A DNA stretch of 64,000 nt from JAHKLT01 sp046197865 (GCF_046197865.1 NZ_CP166990.1:1178001-1242000), one strand, 5' to 3'. Shown: positions 1 to 8,945, numbered from the stretch's first letter. Numbers and translations: made by a program. Notes: generated by a model from the letters alone, not told the origin.

Positions 1-421
1 TGGCCAAAATTATTTTGGTTTTATTATTGTTTTCTCAATGAATATTAGTTTTTTAATAAAACATGGTACTTTATATACCATTTAATACAAATAATAACTT
101 GTAATTGATTAATAAATATTTTAATAATATTAAATGGATTTGATTTATTATTTAATTAAAAAATTTCTTTTTAAACAATGTTGATGTGAAAATCAAACAC
201 AAGATTTTAAAAGAAATTAAACAAAAAAGAACCTTTAAAAAAATAATTTGATCAATTATATGCCGTTGAAGAGGTTAAAATTGAAGCTGGTGCTACTATG
301 TTTCATAAGAACTATCTAAATTAGAAAAATCAAAAATAATATTTTTTTGGCTGATCCTCAATAAAATATAATTAATACAAAAAATATAATATTAATTATT
401 AAATTTTAAAAGAGAATTAAA
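1..421. other. Intergenic region with possible decayed coding remnant
   Basis: No complete gene is visible in this 421-base AT-rich stretch before pyrF. Around 190-325 two short frames look weakly gene-like: a GTG-started run of about 21 codons ending near 255, then in another frame a run ending IEAGATMFHKNYLN before a stop at about 325. They could be one frameshifted remnant, or chance. An inverted repeat ATGGTA/TACCAT with a 7-base spacer lies at 63-81. The pyrF promoter should lie in the last 100 bases, but no single TATA box stands out. Confidence 0.4.
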
Positions 422-1069
422 ATGAAAGTAAAAAACAATATTATATTAGCTTTAGATTTAACAAATCTTTATGATACTCTTACATTGTGTGGTAAACTTA
501 AAGATAAAATTGATACTGTAAAAATTGGTTATCCTTTAACACTTGCTGAAGGAACAGAATCCATAATGGCTATTAAAGAAAATTTTAATTTTAATGTGAT
601 TTGTGATTATAAAGTAGCTGATATTCCTGCTACTAATTCTAAAATTTGTGATATAACTTATGGTGCTGGTGCAGATGCAATAATTTGCCATGGTTTTGTT
701 GGTCCTGATAGTGTTGAAGCATGTTTAAACTCAAGTATTAATCATGAAAAAGAACTATTCCTACTTACTGAAATGTCTCATCCAGGAGCTTTAAAATTTA
801 TTCAAAAAGATGCATTTGAAATAGCTGAAATGGGTCGTGACATGAATATTACTAATTTTGTTGCACCCTCAACAAGACTTGATAGATTAGAAGAAATTAG
901 AAATATTGTAGGTCCTGATGCCAATATTATATCTCCTGGTGTTGGAACACAAGGTGGAGATCCAAAAGAAACTTTAAAATATGCTGATTCTTTAATTATT
1001 GGTAGAAGTATTTATGAAGCAGATAATCCAAAAGAAGCTTTAGACACTATTTTAAAATCAATTATTTAA
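422..1069 (+). CDS. pyrF: Orotidine 5'-phosphate decarboxylase
   Basis: Catalyses the last step of de novo UMP synthesis, decarboxylating orotidine monophosphate in the cytoplasm. The 215-residue length fits the short archaeal form. The family signature DxKxxD is seen as D62-Y-K64-VA-D67 in CDYKVADIPATN, and the C-terminal phosphate-binding segment reads IIGRSIYEA. A GxGT segment (PGVGTQGG) precedes it, as in the family. The start is the ATG behind a weak AGAGAA site. The gene converges on the next gene and the two 3' ends overlap by 12 bases. The assignment is firm from the active-site motif and overall TIM-barrel pattern. Confidence 0.93.
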   Translation: MKVKNNIILALDLTNLYDTLTLCGKLKDKIDTVKIGYPLTLAEGTESIMAIKENFNFNVICDYKVADIPATNSKICDITYGAGADAIICHGFVGPDSVEACLNSSINHEKELFLLTEMSHPGALKFIQKDAFEIAEMGRDMNITNFVAPSTRLDRLEEIRNIVGPDANIISPGVGTQGGDPKETLKYADSLIIGRSIYEADNPKEALDTILKSII

Positions 1070-1588
1070 TTTTAAAAAGATATATCCAGCTAATTCATAG
1101 CTAAGTTCAAATAATATAAAAAACACAAAGCTTTCTATTTTTAAAAAACTGAAGATAGCTAATATTAAAATAGCTATTTTCATTGTAAATCTATAATCAA
1201 AAAAGAATTTTAAATATTTACTTTTTGAATATAATTTTTCATTATCATTACCTAATTCATCAATAAAAGCAGCTATTAATGATATTATTAAAGGAATTAA
1301 ACTTATGTTAGGAATTCCAAGAAATATTAAAACTATTATAAATGTTATAAGTGTTGCAATATGATGAATTCCATCTATTTTAAAGGCAATAAGATTACCA
1401 AGCAATATAGCTATAAAAATACAAGCTGCATCAGAATTTAAAAAGCAAACAACAGCCGTAATTAAACCACATAAAATACCTAAAATTACAGAACTTAATT
1501 TATTGTGATTTTCATCATATTCATCATCTGAATATTTCATTAAAAATCCAGATAATGCATAAAAAAGAGGAATAAAAAGATAGTTCAT
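1058..1588 (-). CDS. Uncharacterised multi-pass membrane protein
   Basis: A 176-residue hydrophobic protein with about five or six predicted membrane segments and a short acidic loop (SDDEYDEN) near residue 20. No enzymatic motif is visible and I do not recognise the family. It lies 9 bases downstream of deoxyhypusine synthase on the same strand, so it is probably co-transcribed with it; the pairing gives no clear function. The weak TGAT site before the ATG supports this start. It overlaps the end of pyrF from the other strand. Confidence 0.75.
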   Translation of the reverse strand: MNYLFIPLFYALSGFLMKYSDDEYDENHNKLSSVILGILCGLITAVVCFLNSDAACIFIAILLGNLIAFKIDGIHHIATLITFIIVLIFLGIPNISLIPLIISLIAAFIDELGNDNEKLYSKSKYLKFFFDYRFTMKIAILILAIFSFLKIESFVFFILFELSYELAGYIFLKLNN

Positions 1589-1597
1589 ATAAAATCA

Positions 1598-2515
1598 TTA
1601 ATTTATTTTATCTAATGCACCAGCTAAAATTAGTGGAAACATTACTGTTGCATCTCCTATAACAGTAGCTAGGTTAGATTCACATTTAGCTTTTGACCAA
1701 GATTTTGCTTCTTCTAAAGGAGCTCCGCTTAAACTACCGGATTCTGGTCTGTCCATTGTAATTTGAATAGCTGCATCTATTCCTCCTTTTAGAATATTAG
1801 AAGCTAGTGCGTAGTGTTTTGGAAGACCTCCTCCTAAAAAGATTCCTCCTACCTTTTCACTTTCAAATACTATATCTGATAAGTAATGCATATCTTTAAC
1901 TGCATCTACTATAAAATCATTATCTTGTGTAAACATCCATAATTGCAATCCAAACATACTATCAATTAAACCTGGTGCAAAAATAGGAATATTCTTTTTT
2001 GATGCGTTATAAAGTATAGAATTTTCATCATCTATTAAAAGTCCAACTTCATAAAGTAAATTTTGAATAGAAATTACTTTATTTTTAGATGAAATTTCAG
2101 CAAATATTTTTGTTATTTCTTTTTCAAATGTTTCAAAATCATCTGATTTTGTAAATACATCTCCAATTCGACCAATACCTGCAGAACTTAATTCTTCATC
2201 AGATGATTTATAATCTTTATAGTGGCGTCCACCAAATGCTTCTAATAAATCATGTGTAATATTTGCACCACTTGTAATTAATAAATCAATTTGACCTTCC
2301 TTAATCATAGAACTTACAATGTTTCGAAGTCCTCCTGGAACCATTGGTCCAGCCATACTTAAAAAAACACCCATATCCTCATCATTAATCATATTAGCTA
2401 AAATATTACATGAATTTGCAACTCTACCTGAACCTAATACTCCAGAACTTTCAAATTCTCCGATAAGTTCAGATACTTTCATATCTTTTTTAATATTTAA
2501 TTGATTTATTTCCAT
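1598..2515 (-). CDS. dys: Deoxyhypusine synthase
   Basis: Transfers the aminobutyl group of spermidine to a lysine of translation factor aIF5A, using NAD, the first step of hypusine formation. The 305-residue length matches the archaeal family. The segment FLGGGLPKHY near residues 226-235 contains the conserved catalytic lysine, here K233. Other family features are MAGPMVPGGLR near 54-64 and the NAD-site run TSGANITHD near 81-89. It sits 9 bases after a CBS-domain regulator and just upstream of a membrane protein, an apparent three-gene leftward operon. No aIF5A gene is seen in this window. Confidence 0.93.
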   Translation of the reverse strand: MEINQLNIKKDMKVSELIGEFESSGVLGSGRVANSCNILANMINDEDMGVFLSMAGPMVPGGLRNIVSSMIKEGQIDLLITSGANITHDLLEAFGGRHYKDYKSSDEELSSAGIGRIGDVFTKSDDFETFEKEITKIFAEISSKNKVISIQNLLYEVGLLIDDENSILYNASKKNIPIFAPGLIDSMFGLQLWMFTQDNDFIVDAVKDMHYLSDIVFESEKVGGIFLGGGLPKHYALASNILKGGIDAAIQITMDRPESGSLSGAPLEEAKSWSKAKCESNLATVIGDATVMFPLILAGALDKIN

Positions 2516-2524
2516 TTAAAGCCC

Positions 2525-3433
2525 TTATTCATTTGTTTCTATTGGGAACTTATCAAAACTAGTTACAGACCTAATTAAATCTTTTCGTGTTACAATACCA
2601 ATAGGTTTTCTGTCATCTTCATCTACAATAACTAATCTGCCAATGTGTTCTTTAACCATTTTATCTAATGCACTAGCAAGTGTTGCTGTTTTATTTATAA
2701 CTTTAACTTTTTCGCACATTATTTCTTGAATTTTTAAGTTTTCTTGACCTTTAGCAAAAGCTTTAACAATATCTGTTAATGTTAACATACCTAAAATATA
2801 ATCATCTTTTATTACTGGAGCTCCTTCAATAAAATTTTCAGATAGAACTAATGATGCATATCTTAAATCATCTTCCGGATCAAGATAAATTAAATCAAAA
2901 CTTCCAATGTCCTCAATTGTGTTTTTTGGAATACTTCTGATTGTTTTAGTATCAAGTAATACAATATTATCCATATCATCTCTACCAACAACTTCCCCAA
3001 TAATACCTAAATTATTGACAGGTGTTGGGCCTATTCTTACTTCATCACCTAATTTTAAGTTTTTGATACTACCTAAAACTTTAATAGCTGCTTCACATTC
3101 TCCAGGATGAGGAATACTTGTAAATTCTATTTTAGCAACAGATAAATCTTCCATTTTTACATCATCTTTATATATTGATACATCAAATTGATCATTAGAA
3201 AATGAAATATTTAAATTATGATATGCCTCTACAGTAGGTTTATATCCTCCCCTTGGGCCAGGAACTCCTTTAACAAGTCCTAAACTACGAAGAGATTGCA
3301 TTTGATTACGAATAGTTCCTGGATTTCTATTCATTACCTCAGCTATATCTTCACCCTTTATAGATTTACCTTCGGAATTTTGATAAAGGTTTATTAAACT
3401 TTGCAAGATTTCTTTTTGTACAGATGTTAACAT
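2525..3433 (-). CDS. Winged-helix transcriptional regulator with CBS domain pair
   Basis: A 302-residue cytoplasmic DNA-binding regulator. Residues 1-75 form a winged helix-turn-helix (IAEVMNRNPGTIRNQMQSL, then the basic wing GPRGGYKP). A middle beta-rich segment follows, with PHPGECEAAIKVLG and LKLGDEVRIGPTPV. Two CBS motifs end the protein at about 190-300 (DDYILGMLTLTDIVKAF and RKPIGIVTRKDLIRSV). This is the archaeal HTH-CBS regulator architecture, where CBS pairs usually bind adenine nucleotides; the ligand here is unknown. It leads the operon with deoxyhypusine synthase. A TATA-like box sits about 60 bases upstream. Target genes cannot be told from sequence. Confidence 0.88.
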   Translation of the reverse strand: MLTSVQKEILQSLINLYQNSEGKSIKGEDIAEVMNRNPGTIRNQMQSLRSLGLVKGVPGPRGGYKPTVEAYHNLNISFSNDQFDVSIYKDDVKMEDLSVAKIEFTSIPHPGECEAAIKVLGSIKNLKLGDEVRIGPTPVNNLGIIGEVVGRDDMDNIVLLDTKTIRSIPKNTIEDIGSFDLIYLDPEDDLRYASLVLSENFIEGAPVIKDDYILGMLTLTDIVKAFAKGQENLKIQEIMCEKVKVINKTATLASALDKMVKEHIGRLVIVDEDDRKPIGIVTRKDLIRSVTSFDKFPIETNE

Positions 3434-3492
3434 TTAAGACACCGAAAATATTAATAAAAATCATTAATTAATTAATTTTTGTTTAAAAAACC

Positions 3493-3500
3493 TTATATAG
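3493..3500 (-). promoter_or_regulatory. TATA box of the CBS regulator operon
   Basis: On the minus strand the bases read CTATATAA, a good archaeal TATA element, about 60 bases upstream of the regulator ATG. A start site 25 bases further on would give a leader of roughly 35 bases. Confidence 0.5.
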
Positions 3501-3547
3501 TTAATGATACTTCAATGAAAAAAAATAATTAGTGAATGATGAAACAA

Positions 3548-4534
3548 TTATTCAACATATTGCTTTAAATCATTTCTAATAATTGATGATGCACCAAATT
3601 TCTTAATTCCATCAATCATTTCAGGGAATTTATTTTTAGGAATTAATACATTGAATTGAGAAAATTTCTTACCTGTAGTAATTGTCGGTTCATCAGAACA
3701 TAATTTATTTGAAAGTAAATAATCAGTTATTTCATCAGATTTTTCATTAATAATATTAAATTTTACATCAAAGAAATCTCTAGCCACAATAGCTCCAAAT
3801 AATTGTTTATATATCATTTGTGCTTTTTCCATTTTTTCTCCTGTACAATTTGCACCTGCATATAAACCTGCAGAAGAATGTAAAATTGTTTCAAGTTCTT
3901 TAAGACCTGCCTTTCTTAAGCTATTACCAGTTTGAGTATTATCAACTATTAAATCTGCACCTTTAGCAATATAAACTTCAGTTGCTCCATCAGAATTAAT
4001 AATTTGAACATTTTTATTATCTCCATCAACTAAGCTTCTAACTTGGACAAAAGGAACAGAATCTCCGAAAACTTCTTTATAACCTTCATTATCCATGAAA
4101 AATTTTCTTGTTAAATTTGGATATTCTGTGAAACATAAAATAGGAGTGTCTCTATCTTTATTTTTTCTAAAAAAATCAGTTAAATCATCATATGGAGATT
4201 CATCAGGAACAGCTACAATTAAACGTGTTTGACCATAATTTAAATCACCAATTTTAGTAATTTTATTTTCTTTTAAAACTGATTCCTCTTTAACCCAATC
4301 CTCACCAACAATAGATAAATCAACAATTCCTCTATTAAGTTCAACAGGAGTACTTTGAGGACGAGTTAAATATGCAATGATATCTTCATCATTATTTATT
4401 TTTATTTCATAAGACTCATTACCAGGTTCATAACCTTTAACATCATATCCTGCATCAACAAATAGCTGATAAGTATTTCCCCTATTTACATTGTTTAAAC
4501 TTCCTTTTGGAAGCCCTAAAATAATTTTACTCAT
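3548..4534 (-). CDS. hisG: ATP phosphoribosyltransferase (HisG-like), divergent
   Basis: Probably joins ATP and PRPP, the first step of histidine synthesis. The N-terminus has the HisG pattern LGLPKGSL (canonical LPKGRL) and the following lobe has VDLSIVGEDW in place of ADLGITGKD. The second lobe has FTEYPNLTRKFF and the PRPP-binding run LIVDNTQTGNSLRKAGL, corresponding to DivsTGxTLRxNgL. A C-terminal ACT-like tail ends in KFGASSIIRND. At 328 residues it is longer than the usual 280-300, and several motif positions are substituted, so a diverged paralogue is possible. No other his gene is adjacent. A GGTGTT ribosome site precedes the ATG. Confidence 0.75.
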   Translation of the reverse strand: MSKIILGLPKGSLNNVNRGNTYQLFVDAGYDVKGYEPGNESYEIKINNDEDIIAYLTRPQSTPVELNRGIVDLSIVGEDWVKEESVLKENKITKIGDLNYGQTRLIVAVPDESPYDDLTDFFRKNKDRDTPILCFTEYPNLTRKFFMDNEGYKEVFGDSVPFVQVRSLVDGDNKNVQIINSDGATEVYIAKGADLIVDNTQTGNSLRKAGLKELETILHSSAGLYAGANCTGEKMEKAQMIYKQLFGAIVARDFFDVKFNIINEKSDEITDYLLSNKLCSDEPTITTGKKFSQFNVLIPKNKFPEMIDGIKKFGASSIIRNDLKQYVE

Positions 4535-4678
4535 TTTTTAACACCAAAAAATAATAATTTTTAAAATATAATATAATAGTATATTTAATTCATATTATAA
4601 ATAAATTCTATAAAAATGAAAAAATAAATTAATTAGATAATACAAATTAATTATATTATTAAAACTGAGAGTGAATTA

Positions 4679-4879
4679 ATGAAACTAGAAGATTTATTAA
4701 AAAAATGTCCTGAATGTGGTTCACAAGATAAAAAAGCAGTTAGAAAAATTGTAGATAATCATAATGCACATGCCGTCTTAGATGCATTTAAATGTGATAA
4801 TTGCGGTTTTATTTTCGAAAAACATGAACCTCAAGAAGATGAAAAATCTGAAATTATTAAAAAATTAAATAAATTATAA
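4679..4879 (+). CDS. Small double-CxxC peptide, probable radical SAM substrate
   Basis: A 66-residue protein with two CxxC pairs, KCPECGS at about 14-20 and FKCDNCGF at about 49-56, joined by a charged, histidine-containing linker (DNHNAHAV). Taken alone it looks like a zinc ribbon. Its stop lies 10 bases before a radical SAM/SPASM gene. From memory, methanogens carry a recurrent pair of a small cysteine-rich peptide (TIGR04165-type) and a peptide-modifying radical SAM enzyme (TIGR04083-type), and this pair fits. The function is therefore either precursor or substrate of the enzyme, or an independent zinc-binding protein. The position supports the first; there is no direct proof. Confidence 0.7.
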   Translation: MKLEDLLKKCPECGSQDKKAVRKIVDNHNAHAVLDAFKCDNCGFIFEKHEPQEDEKSEIIKKLNKL

Positions 4880-4889
4880 AAGTGGTAAA

Positions 4890-6011
4890 ATGAGTTTCCA
4901 TGTAATGATTATTCCAACATTAAATTGTCAATCAAATTGCAAATATTGTTGGGGAAGTGAAAATACAGATGAAATAATGGATAAAGAAATAATAGATAAT
5001 ACTATAAAATGGTTAAAAGATTATAGTAATGATCCAGTTCACTTTACATTTCATGGAGGAGAACCACTTCTTGCTGGCTATGATTTTTATAGCTATGCAT
5101 TAGATAAACTTAAAAATAATACTAATTTTAATGGTTTTTCACTTCAAAGTAATATTTGGCTTTTAAATGAAAAACTAATAGATTTATTTAAAACTTATGA
5201 TGTTTCAATAAGTACTAGTATTGATGGGCCTAAAGAAATTAATGATTCTCAGCGTGGAGAAGGTTATTTTGATAAAACAATGCATAACTATAATTTAGCT
5301 AATGAAAATGGCGTGAACATTAATTTTGTATCAACTATAACCTCTAAATCCATTGATAAAAGTGATGAAATTTATGATTTCTTTAAAAATAATAATATGA
5401 ATTTAAAAATTCATGGAGCATTACCATCCCTTCGAGGAGATAATGCAGACCCTTGGGCATTAGATGCATCAGATTATGGTGAATTATTAGTTGAATGGTT
5501 AGATAAATATTTATATGATTTAGATAAATTTTCAATAGTTGATTTAGATCATATTTGTAAAAGCACATTAAGGCGTAGAGGAACATTATGTACTTTTGCA
5601 GATTGTATTGGAACAACATTAGCTATAGGTCATGATGGATCAATTTATCCATGTTATAGATTTGTTGGAATGGATGAATATGTTTTAGGAAATGTTAAAA
5701 ACAATCCATCAAAAGAAGATATAGAAAATTCATCTGCATGGGCTAAACTTCAAGAATTTAGAACTTATGTAAGTGAAAATTGTAATAGCTGTAAATTTCA
5801 CAAATATTGTGAAGGAGGGTGTCCTTATAATGCAATAGTTGCATATAAAACACCAAAAGCAGTAGATCCTCAATGTGAATCTTATAAAAAAATCTTTGAA
5901 GAAGTTTCAAAAAGAGCTAATAAAGAATTTTTAAAATCAGCTGTTCCAGGAATGAATACAAAAAAAGATGATGATAAATTTAGTATTATGGATTTAATGA
6001 TGAAACCATAA
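4890..6011 (+). CDS. Radical SAM/SPASM peptide-modifying enzyme
   Basis: A 373-residue radical SAM enzyme. The SAM-cluster motif CxxxCxxC is present at the N-terminus (C13, C17, C20 in NCQSNCKYCWG), followed by the glycine-rich HFTFHGGEPLLAGY. The C-terminus is a SPASM domain carrying auxiliary Fe-S clusters (GSIYPCYR, then NCNSCKFHKYCEGGC and a last cysteine in DPQCESY). SPASM proteins of this layout modify peptides or proteins. The gene directly follows a 66-residue double-CxxC peptide, so that peptide is the likely partner. A GTGG site (AAGTGGTAAAATG) supports the start. No protease or exporter gene adjoins, which argues that the product may stay in the cell. Confidence 0.87.
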   Translation: MSFHVMIIPTLNCQSNCKYCWGSENTDEIMDKEIIDNTIKWLKDYSNDPVHFTFHGGEPLLAGYDFYSYALDKLKNNTNFNGFSLQSNIWLLNEKLIDLFKTYDVSISTSIDGPKEINDSQRGEGYFDKTMHNYNLANENGVNINFVSTITSKSIDKSDEIYDFFKNNNMNLKIHGALPSLRGDNADPWALDASDYGELLVEWLDKYLYDLDKFSIVDLDHICKSTLRRRGTLCTFADCIGTTLAIGHDGSIYPCYRFVGMDEYVLGNVKNNPSKEDIENSSAWAKLQEFRTYVSENCNSCKFHKYCEGGCPYNAIVAYKTPKAVDPQCESYKKIFEEVSKRANKEFLKSAVPGMNTKKDDDKFSIMDLMMKP

Positions 6012-6014
6012 AAT

Positions 6015-6383
6015 TCATAAAAATCCACCCTGATATTCTGCACCACCACTTACATCATCCCAACATTGAACACAATATTTTCCTTCCGAACCTGTGTAAA
6101 CCCCACATGATGGGCAAATTTGTCTACGATCTGCTTCTGCATTTTCTCTTCGAAGTTTTTCAAGATATGTTTCTTCACTTTCCACTTCTTCTTTTACAGG
6201 TTCAGTATAAGTTTTTGCAACTTCATTTTCTTCAATTACATCCGAATTATCAGTGCTATTATTTATTGTAATATTTGATATTTCAGTTCCATTATCTTGA
6301 TTAAATATTAATAAACTAAATCCTATTGACATAATAATTACAATAGCTATAAGAATTATTATTAAAAAATCTTTAGAATTCAT
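6015..6383 (-). CDS. Membrane-anchored zinc-ribbon protein
   Basis: A 122-residue protein with one N-terminal membrane segment (about residues 5-28), a polar, Asn/Glu-rich middle with a charged helix, and a C-terminal zinc ribbon with CPSCG near residue 91 and YCVQCW near 108. Function unknown. It is the last gene of a leftward operon, 1 base after a family 2 glycosyltransferase, so it may belong to the same envelope-glycan process. An AGGGAT site precedes the ATG. The ribbon side of the membrane cannot be determined from sequence. Confidence 0.7.
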   Translation of the reverse strand: MNSKDFLIIILIAIVIIMSIGFSLLIFNQDNGTEISNITINNSTDNSDVIEENEVAKTYTEPVKEEVESEETYLEKLRRENAEADRRQICPSCGVYTGSEGKYCVQCWDDVSGGAEYQGGFL

Positions 6384-6384
6384 A

Positions 6385-7065
6385 TTAATCCCTTCTAAAA
6401 ACTCTATAAATTTTATCTTTAACTATTTTAAATAAAACACCAAAACCATGACTTATAGGATTTTTAGTAGATCCATCAACATCATAGCGAACTGTTATTG
6501 GAACTTCAACTATTTTTAAATAATCTTCTGCTGCATCTGCAAGCATTTCGCTTTCAATTCCAAAACCTGTATCTCTGAATTTGAAAGAATCACAAGTTTT
6601 TTTGGAAAATGCTCTGAAACCACTTTGTGAGTCTGTTACATCTACACTTGATGAAATATTAGTAGCTATATCTAAAACTTTTTGACCAACTCTTCTATAA
6701 GAAGGGGTGTTTTCTTCTGGACCATTTAAATATCTACTACCGTTTACAAAATCAGCATTTCCCTCAATAATAGGTTGCAATAGCTTAGGAATTTCATCTG
6801 GATTATGTTGACCATCTCCATCAATAGTTACAATAATATCATAATAATCAAGAACATCAAAACCAGATTTAAGAGCCATTCCTTTACCTAAATTTTTACC
6901 ATGCGTAATTACTTTTGCACCTGCAAGTTTAGAAATTTCACTTGTTTTATCAGAACTTCCATCATCAATAACTAAAACATCATCAACATATTGTAAACAT
7001 CTTAAAACTACAGATCCAATAGCTACTTCTTCATCATATGCAGGAATTAATGCAATAGAATTCAT
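6385..7065 (-). CDS. Family 2 glycosyltransferase
   Basis: Transfers a sugar from a nucleotide donor, probably to a polyprenyl-phosphate or glycan acceptor at the cytoplasmic membrane face. The 226-residue GT-A fold shows ALIPAYDEE at residues 5-13, VIDDGSSDKT at 32-41 and the metal-binding IDGDGQHNPDE around D82/D84, plus FVNGSRYLNG. It resembles dolichyl-phosphate mannose/glucose synthases but has no C-terminal membrane helices. The ATG starts 1 base after the stop of the epimerase gene, so translation is probably coupled. The operon also encodes a UTP-glucose-1-phosphate uridylyltransferase and a sugar epimerase. The exact acceptor is not known. Confidence 0.85.
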   Translation of the reverse strand: MNSIALIPAYDEEVAIGSVVLRCLQYVDDVLVIDDGSSDKTSEISKLAGAKVITHGKNLGKGMALKSGFDVLDYYDIIVTIDGDGQHNPDEIPKLLQPIIEGNADFVNGSRYLNGPEENTPSYRRVGQKVLDIATNISSSVDVTDSQSGFRAFSKKTCDSFKFRDTGFGIESEMLADAAEDYLKIVEVPITVRYDVDGSTKNPISHGFGVLFKIVKDKIYRVFRRD

Positions 7066-7066
7066 T

Positions 7067-8035
7067 TTAATCTAATCTATAATATTTTCTCATCCATTCA
7101 ACGGTTTTTTTAATTCCTTCTTCTGGTGAAACTTTAGGATCATGTTTTAAATCACGAATAGCTTTTGAAAAATCAATTGTTTTAACTTTTGTTGTAAAAT
7201 CTTCTGCAGGAGTATATTCAACTAAGGAATCATCAACACCAACAGCATTTAAAACCATATCAGAATATTCTTTAATATCTCTTTCCCATTCTTGGCGACT
7301 ACCCACATTATATGCCTCACCAGCTTTAAAATTATCAACAATATTTGCAAAAGTATTTGCAGTATCCCCTACATAATCAATAATTCTTTTATGGCCCATA
7401 TGTACAGAATAAGGTATTTCATGTAATGCTCTATAAATAAATATAGGAATAAAACCTTTATAAGGAGAATATGCTTCATGTGGCCCATAACAATTAACTG
7501 GACGAACTCTGACTGTTTCAGTATTATACATTGTAGCTGAATTCATACACATTAACTCCCCAGACCATTTAGAAATTGCATAATCATTCATTTGATAAGT
7601 ATCAGATATTGGATTTTTTTCCATTACATCCTCACTCATAATTCCATCGAAATCTCCATAAACTTCTGCAGATGAGAAGAAAATCATTCTAAAACCTAAT
7701 TTTTCTTGAAGACGAATCATGTTTTTTGTTCCAATAACATTTGTCTCCCAAAGGTTTTCATAATATCTTTCTCCATTCCATCTACCATATTCAGCAGCTA
7801 AATGATAAACATAGTCAAATTTTTTATTTTCATCGAAAATTCTTTCAATTTGGCGATAATTTCTTACATCTCCCCTTACATAATCAGCATATTCATCAGC
7901 ATATAAATCTGCTTCTTGTTCATTATGTAACAAGTCACAAGCTAAAACTTCATGACCTCGAGATCTTAATTCATTAACTAAATTGGTTCCAATAAAACCA
8001 CTACCACCAGTTACTAAAATTCTTTGAGATTCCAT
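7067..8035 (-). CDS. NAD-dependent sugar epimerase/dehydratase
   Basis: A 322-residue extended short-chain dehydrogenase acting on a nucleotide sugar. The NAD site is GGSGFIG at residues 10-16 and the catalytic pair is Y152/K156 in NDYAISKWSGE, with SSAEVYGD at about 121-128. The segment RVRPVNCYGPHEAYSP is typical of UDP-glucose 4-epimerase and related dehydratases. It lies between galU and a family 2 glycosyltransferase in one leftward operon, so it likely works on the UDP-sugar made by GalU for surface glycans. Substrate specificity (UDP-glucose, UDP-glucuronate or another) cannot be fixed here. A GTGAT site precedes the ATG. Confidence 0.87.
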   Translation of the reverse strand: MESQRILVTGGSGFIGTNLVNELRSRGHEVLACDLLHNEQEADLYADEYADYVRGDVRNYRQIERIFDENKKFDYVYHLAAEYGRWNGERYYENLWETNVIGTKNMIRLQEKLGFRMIFFSSAEVYGDFDGIMSEDVMEKNPISDTYQMNDYAISKWSGELMCMNSATMYNTETVRVRPVNCYGPHEAYSPYKGFIPIFIYRALHEIPYSVHMGHKRIIDYVGDTANTFANIVDNFKAGEAYNVGSRQEWERDIKEYSDMVLNAVGVDDSLVEYTPAEDFTTKVKTIDFSKAIRDLKHDPKVSPEEGIKKTVEWMRKYYRLD

Positions 8036-8043
8036 ATTATCAC

Positions 8044-8886
8044 TTAAATAATTGATTTCATATATTGAACTAAATCTTTTTTAGCTGCATCATCATCCAT
8101 AGCAAATTCTATAGAAGTTTTAAGCCATTCTAATCTATTACCTATATCATAAGTTTTTCCATCAAAAATAGCTCCGTAAATTTTATCTAATTTAGATAAT
8201 GCATCAGTAAGTTGGATTTCACCACCAACACCTGGTTTAGTATCTTTAATTAAATCAAATATTTCTGGTGCAAGTACATATCTTCCCATAATAGCTAAAT
8301 TTGATGGTGCTTCATTAGCAGGTGGTTTTTCAACTAATTTATTAATTTCATAAATTCCATTCTCACATTCAATTCCATCAATGATACCATATCTTTCAAC
8401 TTTTTCTGTAGGTACTTCTTCAAGAGCTATTGAAGATGCACCAGATTTATTATAAGTATCTATAAGTTGTTTTGTACATGGCATACTACCCTTAGTAATA
8501 GTATCTCCAAGCATTACTGCAAATGGTTCATTACCAATATGTTTTTTTGCACAGTATATTGCATCGCCTAATCCTTTTTGTTCTTTTTGACGTACATAGT
8601 AAATATCAGCTAAATCGGTTATTGCTTGGATTTGTTCTAAGTATTCTTCTTTTCCTGCTGATTTTAAAGTATATTCTAGTTCAAAAGATTTATCAAAATG
8701 ATCTTCTATTGATCTTTTTCCTTTTCCTGTGACGATTAAAATATCATCTATTCCTGAAGCTACTGCTTCTTCAATTACATATTGTATTGTAGGTTTATCA
8801 AAAACTGGTAACATTTCTTTTGGTTGTGCTTTAGTAGCAGGTAAAAATCGTGTACCGAATCCTGCTGCAGGTATTACTGCCTTCAT
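8044..8886 (-). CDS. galU: UTP-glucose-1-phosphate uridylyltransferase
   Basis: Makes UDP-glucose from UTP and glucose 1-phosphate. The N-terminus carries the nucleotidyltransferase signature PAAGFGTRFLPATK with KEMLPVFDKP behind it, and QYVIEEAVASGI follows, all standard for GalU. VMLGDTI marks the metal-binding region and LVEKPP the sugar-binding one. Length (280) is typical. It is the first gene of the envelope-sugar operon with an epimerase, a family 2 glycosyltransferase and a membrane zinc-ribbon protein. A GGTGG ribosome site and an upstream TATA box are visible. Confidence 0.93.
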   Translation of the reverse strand: MKAVIPAAGFGTRFLPATKAQPKEMLPVFDKPTIQYVIEEAVASGIDDILIVTGKGKRSIEDHFDKSFELEYTLKSAGKEEYLEQIQAITDLADIYYVRQKEQKGLGDAIYCAKKHIGNEPFAVMLGDTITKGSMPCTKQLIDTYNKSGASSIALEEVPTEKVERYGIIDGIECENGIYEINKLVEKPPANEAPSNLAIMGRYVLAPEIFDLIKDTKPGVGGEIQLTDALSKLDKIYGAIFDGKTYDIGNRLEWLKTSIEFAMDDDAAKKDLVQYMKSII

Positions 8887-8933
8887 TTAACCACCTTATT
8901 AAATTATTGAGTTAATAATAAATCTGTGTTAAT

Positions 8934-8945
8934 ACTTATAAATAG
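8934..8945 (-). promoter_or_regulatory. TATA box of the galU operon
   Basis: On the minus strand the site reads CTATTTATAAGT, about 50 bases before the galU ATG. A start 25 bases downstream would leave a leader of roughly 25 bases that contains the GGTGG ribosome site. Confidence 0.5.

Noticed and set aside
4679..4879. The 66-residue protein as a ribosomal zinc-ribbon protein
   Set aside because: It does not match a ribosomal protein I recognise, and its pairing with a SPASM radical SAM gene is a better explanation, though a plain zinc ribbon cannot be excluded.
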